Assembly (NCBI RefSeq): GCF_001640025.1
Contig: NC_031672.1
Span: 5,084,001 to 5,148,000, forward strand
Length of the DNA stretch: 64,000 nucleotides
Direction: 5' to 3'
Source: Sugiyamaella lignohabitans
Lineage: Eukaryota > Ascomycota > Dipodascomycetes > Dipodascales > Trichomonascaceae
This document shows positions 51,314-61,925 of this stretch, piece after piece. The position numbers and the translations under genes are program-made. A model generated the notes under the pieces. It was not told the DNA's origin, searched no databases, and saw only the letters and a program-made list of their open reading frames with translations. Position 1 is the stretch's first letter. Each line of letters starts with the position of its first letter.

Positions 51314-51365
51314 GCTCGCGAAGCGAGCACAACCAGGTCTGGGCGGAGCCCAGCCGCCGGAGGCA
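51314..51365 (-). repeat. Solo GC element, CCGGGC/CTGGGC mixed type
   Basis: On plus: GCTCGC-GAA-GCGAGC, ACAACCAGGT, CTGGGC-GGA-GCCCAG, ending CCGGAGGCA. It starts on minus 56 bases after the RPF2 stop, in the RPF2 sense orientation, and lies 105 bases after the MTD1 stop on the other strand. The stem has a C-G to T-A change paired on both sides relative to the CCGGGC copies. Confidence 0.87.
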
Positions 51366-51421
51366 CTGGCAATGGATAGATAAATGAGATAAATTAAATT
51401 ACATTATGCACAGGAAATACT

Positions 51422-52471
51422 TTAGTTGACTCTCTGCTTTTTGCTGGGAACCTCTTGGATGATCTCGTCCAAAATAGCATCGTGCTCGCCATCATCACTG
51501 AAATCCGACTCTTCTTTGTCTTGGTCATACTTCTTCTTGAGACCCTTCATCTTTCTGGTTTGCAATTTGCCAAGTTCCTGCTTGCCAACGTGGATACGGC
51601 CGACCTTATCACCGAGGATATCAGTTTCGATATTCTTCTTAGTCTTAGCCTCGAGCTGCTTGGGCTTCTTGAGAGCCTCCTTCTCCATCTCAGGGTCGGC
51701 AGTTTGGACACGGCCGATGCGGAAATCAAAACGAGGCCCAACTTCATCGAGCTCGATTCGAGGCATTTTTGGACCGGACGAACTCTTGTATGACTTTACG
51801 AGATAAACTCTGAAATAGACGGCAGGCAGAGGCTTGTTCTCCTCTAGTTCGGCTGCAGAAATCGAAATGACGTGTTGTAAACCAGCCACGTCAAGAGACT
51901 CGAGAACCTGACCTCTGAAAAAGTCAAGGAACAACGACTTGATATGCTTGTAAGTGGGATGAGTGTCGAATAAGGGACCGTTGAACGCCATCATGGGCTT
52001 CATACCCACGCTGAAGGTTTGCTTGCGGAAATCCTTAAGAAACTTGAAAGACTCCAAACGAAGCTCAATCATATCGTAGATTTGGTGGTTGAAAGTTCTG
52101 GCAAATGTCAGGTTGTTGGGTCTCTTTTTATTACTAGTACCTAGCACCAATAACGACGCATCGTTCTTGTTAGACAAAAACTCCAGCGAAGCAGCATCTT
52201 CAAAGGGTCTGATATCATTTTTCTTTTGGAATCTCTTGGCATCTGGCTTCTTAAGAGCACTCAAATCGACCATGGCATCATGGAGCACTTGGTTGCAGTT
52301 GGCACCAGGAATAAATAACGCTTGCTTGACATTCTCAATGAGTTTGGGCTCTTTTTTCTCCAAAGCTCTTTTGGCACGAGCGTTTTTAGGTTTTCTACTC
52401 AGTTAGTCTCATTTCTGGCTTCCTGTCACATCTCTACGATTATTTTGTTTTACTTACACTGTCCTCAACAT
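51422..52471 (-). CDS. RPF2: 60S ribosome biogenesis factor Rpf2 (Brix domain)
   Basis: 328 aa. Exon 1 is only 14 bases (52471..52458, MLRT plus two bases). The intron 52395..52457 has GTAAGT and GACTAACTGAGTAG. Exon 2 is 52394..51422. The spliced start reads MLRTVKPKNARAKRAL, matching yeast Rpf2. The Brix domain covers about 30-230 (ENVKQALFIPG, HDAMVDLSALKKPD, IRPFEDAASLEF, KSLFLDFFRG, DVAGLQHVISIS, PRIELDEVGPRFDFRIGR). KPKQLEAKTKKN and a basic then acidic tail follow. Rpf2 with Rrs1 brings the 5S RNP into pre-60S particles in the nucleolus. Confidence 0.96.
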
Positions 52472-52916
52472 CTTTGTAGTGTATAATATGTGATGCTCAG
52501 AATGTATGATCCAGATTTTTTTTGGCAGATAATATATTTTTCAAAAGATAACGAGCCGCATATACAGATAAGATATTTGACCACCTGCATGCGACCGAGT
52601 TCCAGGTGTTCTGGAATATCTCGAACAGCGAGATCGAAACTGTGATCTATGTAGTTGTTTTATCATCGAACTGGGCCGTAAATTTTGACTGCGATTCAGA
52701 AAATGTTTGGACATTGGGGGTATACAAATAAGACTGACAGCCAATCTTTTGGAGGGTTAGCAGTCGGAACAGCAAGTTAAGTGCGGCTCGTGCGGCGTAT
52801 GATTGTGTTGAAGAGTTGAAAGTTTATGGCACCGATGCAAGTGTAAACACAGAAACAAAACACGGACTTGGACTAGAGTTACTGGGACTTGGTTGTGGAT
52901 TTTTGCCTGTTACTCA
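52472..52916. other. Divergent promoter RPF2 / NUP133-like
   Basis: 445 bases without a recognised feature other than AT-rich tracts. Confidence 0.4.
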
Positions 52917-55900
52917 ATGGATACACCGTCTATTAGAGAGATCCGTCAGTCGTCATTTAGGAGCCAGGCTGGACGCCCTAATGGCCGACGGATTTTGAGT
53001 GGCTCCAAGTCTGCGACACCAGAAGTTATTCAGGAATCGGCTTCTACGAGACCAGTACCTGACCTTTCATTGGATTCAAATTCTTCTAATACAACTACCT
53101 ATAATAATGGTCCAGTAGAATCCCGTATTAACACGAATTCTAGTAGTTCGAGTAAATATGGATCGTTAGGAACCAGTGAACCAGCGGCCGGAGAGTCTTC
53201 TCAAAGAAGAAAATCTAGCTTTAGATCCGTTTCAATTGGCTCAACAAGACAAGCTAGCCTTCGCAAATCATCGTTTTCTGAAGCTGATACCAACCATGGA
53301 AGGCTTTTCGAGCCACCTAAAGGAGGAGCTCTTGATTTGACCAAGAACACCAGGTATTGTGTATCAAAGCTACCTGCAACACCGGCTGTTCTAAGCGGTT
53401 CGATCAACTTAGATGCTTCTGACTATGATAGTGACGATGTTTATGGTGGAATTGCAGACCAGGGTACTAATTTCGCTCTTGTTTCGAGTCCTTCGAGCGC
53501 GTTTGTGTGGTCATATACCTCGCCTGAACACGTTCCTGCCACTATTTCGTTTCCATATGATAGCCCAGATACCTTGACTGTGCTTGTATCACCAGCTCCA
53601 GGTACAGAAGAACCTGGCTTGGTCAGTATTGTGGCGAGTAGTGGATTGCTGACATACTGGGAGTCAGTCGACGGTGCCATTGCAAATGGACTTCTTAAGA
53701 GAAGAAAGAGTGTTAACCATGAGGTGAAACTTTATGCTGGTGAGGTCATTGACAATATCCGAGCCATCGAACCTGCTGGTGTCATTGTTACTACCACTTC
53801 TGGTAGGTTTGTGCTTATCACCCTGCGGGACTTATATGGAAAACAACTGGTGAGCAGCGTTTCTATGAGAGGTGGTGGCCCTGGTTTACTCTCATCTCTT
53901 AAGAGCGCTATTTTGCCATCAAGTTCTCGTCGAGGCATAGTGTCAGTTAAACCTGGATCCATTACTGGTCGTACAGAGAGACAGGTTATGTTTATCAATC
54001 AAACAGGAGACTTGTCTATTTGGGAATGCTCTCGTGGTGGTCGAAGTCGCGTGCTTTTCGAAGGTCGACTCCACGAGCTGATGCTGAACCACATTTCACC
54101 ATTATACAATGAAGCACATCGTACATTTAAAGTACATGATGTCGAGCTTTATGAACAAGAACGCTGTATCTTTGTTCTCAGTTCGTTTGAATATAGTGAC
54201 AAAGAGACATATTATGTTCTGTTCACCATTCTGATAGAAGGCAACGCGGACTCGACTAATGATGTTAAGCTACTTTCGGCCCATAGAGTGCAGATGTTCA
54301 CAGGAAAGTCTTCTCAGCCACCTAAACTCATATTTCCCAAGCCATACAAAACTCTGTTTATCGTATTCTCAGAAGCTATTGTACTGTTAGATTCGATGAA
54401 CGTTAATGTCAGTGAGGCACGCGGATCCGTGAATAGCGCTACAGCTGCAGTTGCATTGGCAAATGGTGTCCTTCGTAGATGGGAAGATGTCATCACCTTT
54501 AAATCAGGGGTCGAAATCGTCGGCGCCGATGCCGAAGATTTGATCGTTGAGAACGCAAAGACGATTAGAAACTGTGGTATTATTGCATTAATAAGGAACG
54601 TGGGAACAGTGCGAGTGGAAAGGTTCCCAGATGAAGACAGTGGTCAACGTAGTGGCAATTTATTGAAACGACAAGAAGCATTAGAACCGGAGCTTGCAAA
54701 GTCTCGAATTGAACAGGCGGTATTCTACGGATCAGAGGATGGAGCTAATCCATTGACCTTCAACAATAGACCAGAAATTCAGCTTGATAACAACATTCTT
54801 GAAGATTCGTTTTTGCAGGTTTCAAAAGAGATTCTCGAAACAAGATCTATTTATATGCCACCAATTCTTCCATCATTGTCAGAACATTTGGCACTACGGG
54901 TTCTATACTTATCACGACTGGCTAGTTACTTACATACGAATTTTGTCCGAGCATTAACGACAAAAGCTAGATTCCAACTTCTGTGGGATCTGGAAAAGGC
55001 AACTGCCGCCAAAGCATTATGGGGATACATTGATTCAAAGCTACAGGATGACAAGTATGCTGATGACAGTCTTCTATTTAGAGTTATTTCTAAAAACACA
55101 CGTTCTCCATCGAACGGTGATAAATTACGTGATTGGTTTATAACACAGGTAAGATACAAACAAACAAGGTCGTTGGATGTTCACAAGTGCTTCGGCACCT
55201 AGACTGTCGAAATACCAAATCAAAACGAGCAAAAAACTAACGTTTACAGGCTTCATCTATTGGAAATGTTCTTGTTGAAGCATCGAAGCTTTGTGCTAAG
55301 CTACCCAACAAAGCAGTCATTGCCGAGGGAAACAGTCTCTTGTTGCTGGCTATCCATGATGCTGCACTTGCCACCAGGGAACAGTATGCTCAGCACACAC
55401 TTTATCTGTTCTCAGAGGACTTTTCGAACTTGGAACCTTGGACATCGACGCCTGCTATTTTGAGTGCTTTAGAAAGTCAGTATAAGTTAACTGCAGCTTT
55501 GATCGAGTCCGAAGGTGTCAAGTCCAAAGGCAGTGAATTAGAGCAACAACTGGTTGCTCTCACTGAAACTCTATGTGCTGTGTATACTGAGCGGATAGAT
55601 TGGATCTATAATATTGAAGCCAGTAAACACGGTCATGCTCAAAGTCAGTCGCAGAGCCAAGGTAGTGAGGTATCAGCTAGATATACAGAGCAAAGGAGCT
55701 CTTGGATCCGATTACTTGTCAAACTCGGATATACAGGAGATGCCCTAAGAATTTCTGAACAGTTCCAGATATATCGTTCTCTAGTGGAAATTTTAGTTGA
55801 CAATTGGAATACTGCCGTTAGTGCAGGTGACTCTGACAATGCTACTCGTTTCTACGCTAAAATTCAAAGTTACATGGAGATGTTTGGCTATGATTTTGCA

Positions 55901-56953
55901 AGTGTACTCTATCAATATTTTGTGGAGACTAAGCAGTTGAAGAGTTTGTTGACAGAATTCCCCAATTATCACGTATACTTGGATAAGTTTTTCAGTACTG
56001 GACGACATGGACGAATTTCGTGGATTCGAGACATTGAGGATGGAGATTATACCAAGGCTAGCAAAACGCTTGCAGATGTGGCCCTGCACAGTGAAGATTT
56101 GAATTCTAATAGCAAACTTGAGCTGAGCATTGCCAAATTGAGTAGTTTAGCAGGCAACCCGAGTAGACAGGACGATGATGCGAATGATCTATTGACATCT
56201 ATCGAAGCACGAGTCGAGGTTCTGAGCATTCAAGAGTCTGTTCTAGAACAAGTAGAAGGATATGCTAACGCTGAAACCGGTCTACGATATCAGATTCATT
56301 CGAATGATCTGATTAGCGGTATCAAGGACTCACCAGCTCATGCGGAAATTGTCAAGCGCGGCCTTTCTCGAGTAGCACAAAAGAAACAACTCACAGCAGA
56401 GGAACTTATCGACGTGTTAACTCTTATGGACACAACTACAAAAGATTCTAGACTGAATTTTTTCCGAGCTTTACAAGTTCTTAATGTCCCTAAAGCAGTG
56501 ACTCGTAATAGGACACTGACTGAGAAGCTCATCTGGAGACGGTTGTTATTACGGGATGATTGGCAGCAAATTGTTGATACCAAGTTACAGTCAGACTCCA
56601 AAGTCAAGGCTATTTCCGAGAAAACTATTTTATATCAGACTTTGAAGGAATGTGCCATAGCTTCTGAGCAGTCGACTGGTAGCGATGTGAGAGACAAGTT
56701 TTTATCAGACTTGTCAACTGAGATTGTCTTGAACCCAGCTTTATTAGTGGACTCCGCTCTTGATACAAGTAAGCTGAGCGAACGATTTCCTAAACTCGAC
56801 AGCCTTAAGTTGAACCAAATTGAGTCTGAACTTGACGCTGATACTGCTGCACTACAAAATTTGGTCAAAAATTTCACGCTAGGATTTTGGACCCAAGGTA
56901 TCTACTCCACAGTCCAAGCATCTAGATCAACCGACAGAATGAATGTTGATTAG
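52917..56953 (+). CDS. NUP133: Nucleoporin of the Nup84/Y complex, Nup133-like
   Basis: 1311 aa from exons 52917..55148 and 55250..56953. The intron has GTAAGA and ACTAACGTTTACAG, and both sides are in phase 0. Residues 1-150 are Ser-rich. A beta-propeller-like N-terminal domain starts near LPATPAVLSGSINLDASDYDSDD and includes VSIVASSGLLTYWESVDGA. The C-terminal half is all-helical solenoid. Nup133 tethers the Y complex to the nuclear pore membrane and scaffold. The layout and several blocks fit Nup133. Nup155-type nucleoporins share the plan, so a small doubt remains. Confidence 0.78.
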
Positions 56954-57093
56954 CTGTCTTTTAATGGCAGTCCAATAACTTTTGCAAATCTTTGCAGCCC
57001 TACTTTTGTAATTGTAAGATATTTAATTCCCATTTTGTGTTTCATTATCATGTGCTAATTGGTTGACTCTCAGATCAAGATTTTTGTGCATTA

Positions 57094-57393
57094 TCAAGGC
57101 TGGTCAAGCCTGATCCGTACCAGCGTTTCAGGAAGAGGAGGATCAACTTCCGAGTCATAGTCCTTTTCAGCGTATTTCTGCAATGAGGATGAAGCCAATT
57201 TCAAAGCATGTAAAATATTTGCCCAATTAGACATGAGCTCTGCCACGGATTCTGTGCCAGCTGTCAGCGTGTTGAACTTTTTAGCCAGTTCTTCAAGCTC
57301 TGTGACCAGAGCTTTGCTAGTGTTTTGAAGTTGTTGGAGGTATACAACCTCTTTTTTCTTCTCAGACAACCGTGCTGACAGACTCGAAGACAT
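57094..57393 (-). CDS. DAD2: DASH/Dam1 complex subunit Dad2
   Basis: 99 aa. The frame is open 71 codons further upstream, but the ATG 57393 gives MSSSLSARLSEKKKEVVYLQ, the typical Dad2 start, and the extension has no conserved content. A coiled coil spans about 5-85 (LQQLQNTSKALVTELEELAKK), followed by ESVAELMSNWANILHALKLAS, the signature block of the family. The C-terminus ends PLPETLVRIRL. DASH couples kinetochores to microtubule ends. It shares a 242-base divergent promoter with SGO1. Confidence 0.93.
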   Translation of the reverse strand: MSSSLSARLSEKKKEVVYLQQLQNTSKALVTELEELAKKFNTLTAGTESVAELMSNWANILHALKLASSSLQKYAEKDYDSEVDPPLPETLVRIRLDQP

Positions 57394-57635
57394 CACAAAA
57401 GATAAACAGCGAGGTTTAAGAAGATAATGTCGCGTAAATTTACTTTTCGTGAAGTGGCTCCGGTTTCGTGTGCATCTGCGCATGATAGCATGTTGCCGTA
57501 GCAACGGTAGCCGTGCATACACCCAAAACTTATAAGTATCAACAAAAATCAAACATCCCACATCTTCTTCCACGAACATTAGAATTATTGTAAAACTAGA
57601 CGACACTAAGGCGACAAAAGTCGCAACGATTTATC

Positions 57636-58969
57636 ATGGCTCGGTTAAATACCCCCACAGAATCAAGTCAGAGCATTGACACTCGTAAGTATTTTGTTGC
57701 AAGAAGTTTTCATGTCTCGCACAGCACCATCAAGGATGTCTTAAAACAATCTGTCATCGCTCGAGATACTAACTACGGATTCGAGTTCGTAAAAGATTTG
57801 CTACCCAAAATCGTGCAATTGCTAAGGCACACTCTGCTCTACAAGAAAGAGTAAATCAGCTGGAAAATCACATACAGGAACTAACAGAGGAAAACTATTT
57901 ATTACGGCAAGAGAATATTCGCCTTGTTAAGGAACGAAAAGATAACCTCATACAACAACATGAGAACGTACGACAGCTGTTACAGGAAAAATGGCAAGAA
58001 ATAAACACTATCATTTCATCTGGTTTTAACATCCCTCAGGAGCAAGATTTGGTTATGTGGAGTGGGAATCGAACACACAAAGAAGATGATAATCAAGTGC
58101 AGGAAAGCGATGCTTTCTCCAGGAGGATCACATTCCGTAAGAAATCTGACATGGTTAATCAAAATGACTATTGTATACCAGAGGAGACCGAAGATGAGCT
58201 GAAAAGTGACACTGTTGAGATATATTTGGACCAACCACAGAAGTTGCTCAGTTCTTCTGAGGAGCCCGAAGCAGAAGTTGTTGAGATTCAACCAGAGGAA
58301 CCTGACATGCCAACAAATGAAGAAGTCACAATTGTTTCAGTAAATGATGAGAATGTTGATCCTGCTACGAATGTCCCTGAAATGTCAGCTGAGGCTAAAC
58401 CGAAAAGGTCGTACAATAGAACTAAGAAAGCTGCAACAAGTACCCGTACGAAAAGCAAGAAATCACCTGAAATTCCAACATTAACATCAGCTCAAGGCGA
58501 ACAAAAATCCCCTATTTTACAACAAGACTCTGTTAACACGCAACAGCAAGACTCACCATCGTTTCAAGATCCAAACGCAGATAACGACGCCGGCAGACCC
58601 GCCAAAAGCAAACAACAAGAGCTCAATACAGAGACGCAGCTTGAAAAGAAAGAGTCTCCAAAACGACTGGAGTCTAAATCCCGTAAAAGCACAAGGACTC
58701 CTCTAGCAGATCTTCAATCGAATAGGACTTTGGTGAAGAAACAGCAAGAAATAATAAAAGAAAATTCCCCAATTCGACGCCGTTCTCGAGGTGCGACACA
58801 AGTCAACTATGCGCTACCCTCACTTCGTACAAAGATGAGACGAGAAAATGAGAAATTTGCACCGGCTGTAGACCAAGAAAATGAGGTTCCTATTTCTATC
58901 GTCAAGAAGCGGTCTCTAAGTCCACACCCCACAGGAGTCGAAGTAAAAAGGAGCAAAAGCAGTTTATGA
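57636..58969 (+). CDS. SGO1: Shugoshin, protector of centromeric cohesin
   Basis: 410 aa from exons 57636..57684 and 57786..58969. The intron has GTAAGT and TACTAACTACGGATTCGAG. Splicing creates LRKRFATQNRAIAKAHSALQERV and a parallel coiled coil at about 20-80 (VNQLENHIQELTEENYLLRQ), which binds PP2A in shugoshins. The middle is acidic and Pro/Glu/Lys-rich. A short basic SGO motif lies near residues 345-370 (RRSRGATQVNYALPSLRTKM), which contacts phosphorylated H2A. The two-end architecture is diagnostic although the middle is not conserved. Confidence 0.9.
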
Positions 58970-59165
58970 TGCACTAACGAGTTATGACGGCGATGAAGGC
59001 AATAATTTGTATATAATGAATACGTTACAAATGCAATTCTGCGCAAATCTCAGCGATGTAGGAAGAGCTCTGCTGAGAAGCTAGTTTTCCAAGGGAGCTA
59101 ACAGTGTCAGAGACATTGCTAGTCACCATAACCTATCCAAATGAAATTCCATTATATACATAGAT

Positions 59166-61433
59166 CTATCTCTTTATGACGCTTCTGGTGAAAACCGAAG
59201 GTTGACTATCTTCGCTTAAAACTTGACTCAAAGACTCGTTGCGGACCCTTGCCATAATTTCTCGACCTTCTTTGCTGTCGATATCCTTACGAATATAAAC
59301 GATTTTTTCAAAAACATCCAATGGGGTGTCCGGATAGTTCTGCCTTAATGCTTGTAAACTTGATGGAAGCTCAGATATAGGCGATTCTAACGCGTATATA
59401 ATATGATCCATTATGTCAAAGCTCTCACTGATGGTGTCATGGGGTATAAAGTCTGCCAAACAGTTGTAGAGTTGTTCAAAATCCGCTTTTATTCGATTAG
59501 TACCCTTGGGTATTTTCAAAGCATGGCGTCGGTTCCCCATTGCGTTAACGTAGTGAACAACAAGCTCCACAACCAGGGTCTCACATAGATATTCGAATAA
59601 TGCTGCCCGAGAATAAGTCTTGCTATCCCGTAAATATTCAGCTAAAGTTGAATTGATCAGGCCAACCGGCTGCCCCTTATACCATGCATTTCCGTCGAAC
59701 AGAGCGTCGAAGGCTGGCTTCAGGTCATTGAAAATTAGCCGAATCATACCATGTGTACATAATTTTGCAACGTTAAGGAATCCGTCAATAACATCATCGA
59801 GTTGAGCGCCGATTTGTGAGCTGTACTTTTGAGAAAGCTTGCCAGAATATTCACTTGATATTCCTTCCGTATAGTCAGAGGCAAGAACTTGATCGTTTGA
59901 AAGTGCAATTAGGTGCTCAAACAGACCAGGAGCTACGTCTGATTTCTCATTCTCTGTCGCTTGATCATTCACCTCTTTCTCCACTTCTGATTTCATGACC
60001 TTTAACCAGTCACGTTGTCGATCTCGTAGTATATTTGCACATTCCTCGATAACTCCAACGACAATGCGACCCTGGCCAGAATCTGCAGCAACTTGAATTT
60101 GCTGCTTCACCAGTTTGAACATTACTGGCTCACCTTGTAGTTGATATGTGTTCTCGCTCGACGTCTCTGGCGACGTTTGTCTTGTAACAAACGGTTCCTT
60201 TTCAGATTTCGCAAAATTATTATACCATTCATGCAATTTGGAAACAATGAGCGCGAGGTAGTCATCGTACAGATCGTCTTCTTTACCATCAAGCAACAAT
60301 GGACTGAGACGGTCTCTGCTATATCCTAGAAGATCATTCATAGTATCGTAGTAGTCTTTAACGTAATCCAAAATGTTCAATATAGTTGCTGCTGTGGGCT
60401 CCGTTTGCATGATCAACGAAATCACGCGATATACCTCCTGTTGGAAGTAACCGACAACTTTGTCGAGGATATTCCATCGTTCAGGAACGCATTTGGTAAG
60501 ATGTTCTTTGGTGATCTCAAGTTCTTTAAAGACCCAATTCAAATTGTCTAGAAGGGCATCTGGGTCTTCATTGGGCGGATACTGTTCCATACAATTATCA
60601 AAGGTTTGTCGGATGGAATTCTGGATAGCTTTGAAGAATCTTGCTGGATAACCTCGCGGCACTCTATTAGAAATTTTATTTTTGAATAAAAGAGTTGGAT
60701 CGGTTTTCGAATTTGAACTGGACTTATCGCTTTGAATCTGGTTGGATATTTCTGAAACCAGATCCTGTCGCTCTTCAAAGTTGATAATTTTGGCTACCCG
60801 TACAACAAGTGAATGGTCGTCGTCTTTCAGAATCTCAAGCACATTCTCAGAGATATCAATCAGTATTCTATCAAATTGTTCGATAGTACGATCCAGAGGA
60901 GCAAAGTGCTTTTTGATGGTTCTTCTCACATCTTCGGTTGAGTGTTGAGCATGAAACCACGCATCATCACGGACATCCCGTAGCCCATTTAATAAATAAT
61001 GTATCCTTAACAAGTTCGGCATCGCCGAACCAAACGTAAATTCGCTTTCCTCATCAATCAATGCCTGGATTTCGTTCAGCTGACTCGACATGGTTTTGAA
61101 ATTATTTACAAACTTCTGTGTATCTTCAAAGTTCTGTAATACTCTCGACAGGTTATTGATTCGATCAAAGTCTTCTACAGACTCCTGACTCTCAGTTTTA
61201 AGTCTTTGAATCTTTTCCATGTCTTCTCGTACCTGATAAATGCGTTGTCTAGCATCTGCCAGAGATTGAACACCATGAGAGAGTACTTGTATCTGAGACT
61301 GAACTCCTGCTTTCAATTGACCGTCAATAGCGGCTTTTTCTCGCAGAAGCTTCTGTTTTATTTCTGCAATCTTCTCTAAGTCATCTTGATGCCTGAGTAG
61401 CTCAGCTATCTTGTTGGGTGCTGTCTGGTCCAT
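59166..61433 (-). CDS. SEC6: Exocyst complex subunit Sec6
   Basis: 755 aa from ATG 61433; the frame extends 47 codons upstream without conserved content. It is all alpha-helical, with an N-terminal coiled coil (IAEIKQKLLREKAAIDGQLKAGVQ) and the Sec6 family core: LLRIHYLLNGLRDVRDDAWFHA, NWVFKELEITKEHLTKCVP, YVKDYYDTMNDLLG, and LYNCLADFIPHDTISESFDIMDHIIYALESP near the end. The exocyst tethers secretory vesicles at the bud plasma membrane and works downstream of Rho GTPases including Cdc42. CACGTG lies about 85 bases upstream. Confidence 0.93.
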   Translation of the reverse strand: MDQTAPNKIAELLRHQDDLEKIAEIKQKLLREKAAIDGQLKAGVQSQIQVLSHGVQSLADARQRIYQVREDMEKIQRLKTESQESVEDFDRINNLSRVLQNFEDTQKFVNNFKTMSSQLNEIQALIDEESEFTFGSAMPNLLRIHYLLNGLRDVRDDAWFHAQHSTEDVRRTIKKHFAPLDRTIEQFDRILIDISENVLEILKDDDHSLVVRVAKIINFEERQDLVSEISNQIQSDKSSSNSKTDPTLLFKNKISNRVPRGYPARFFKAIQNSIRQTFDNCMEQYPPNEDPDALLDNLNWVFKELEITKEHLTKCVPERWNILDKVVGYFQQEVYRVISLIMQTEPTAATILNILDYVKDYYDTMNDLLGYSRDRLSPLLLDGKEDDLYDDYLALIVSKLHEWYNNFAKSEKEPFVTRQTSPETSSENTYQLQGEPVMFKLVKQQIQVAADSGQGRIVVGVIEECANILRDRQRDWLKVMKSEVEKEVNDQATENEKSDVAPGLFEHLIALSNDQVLASDYTEGISSEYSGKLSQKYSSQIGAQLDDVIDGFLNVAKLCTHGMIRLIFNDLKPAFDALFDGNAWYKGQPVGLINSTLAEYLRDSKTYSRAALFEYLCETLVVELVVHYVNAMGNRRHALKIPKGTNRIKADFEQLYNCLADFIPHDTISESFDIMDHIIYALESPISELPSSLQALRQNYPDTPLDVFEKIVYIRKDIDSKEGREIMARVRNESLSQVLSEDSQPSVFTRSVIKR

Positions 61434-61925
61434 GTTTCTTGATGGCCCTTCCACGCAGTGACACTCATCTCGGTAACTGTGGGTGTTTACTTCATTAATT
61501 GTACTCTGCACGCAGGCCACGTGACATCTCACTTGAATGGATCTTGACAATATTTTTAGGGAAAGTTCACACACTTGATATATTGGAATCGGGCCTATTG
61601 GATAAACTCAGTTGAGTTTATATGATTATGTGGTATTTAACAATAAAAATGGTTTTTTCTCGGTTAAGTATAATCAATTAAAGATGTGTTCACCACTATC
61701 CGAAGACACTATTTGAAAAATTCCTGGCCCACCGTAATTGTCAAGTATTATATTTGAGTGGAGTTGGAGTCTACTCTTGTTTCTATTTCCAGGAAAAATA
61801 GAAGGTGGTGTTAAGGAATTATAGATTAGCAGATTTAGACCCTGCATTCATGCCGGTTGTGATCTGCACATCAAAGTCTATCTTGCATGATTGATAAAAT
61901 ACTATGATAAGCTACTATTCGAAAT
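61434..61925. other. Intergenic region SEC6 / deacetylase
   Basis: Contains CACGTG at 61518-61523 (in CCACGTGAC) near the SEC6 start. The remainder is AT-rich with nothing recognised. Confidence 0.45.

Noticed and set aside
3797..51365. GC repeats as a CRISPR array
   Set aside because: The arms are scattered over 48 kb in both orientations, with no regular spacing and no unique spacers, in a eukaryotic nuclear genome.
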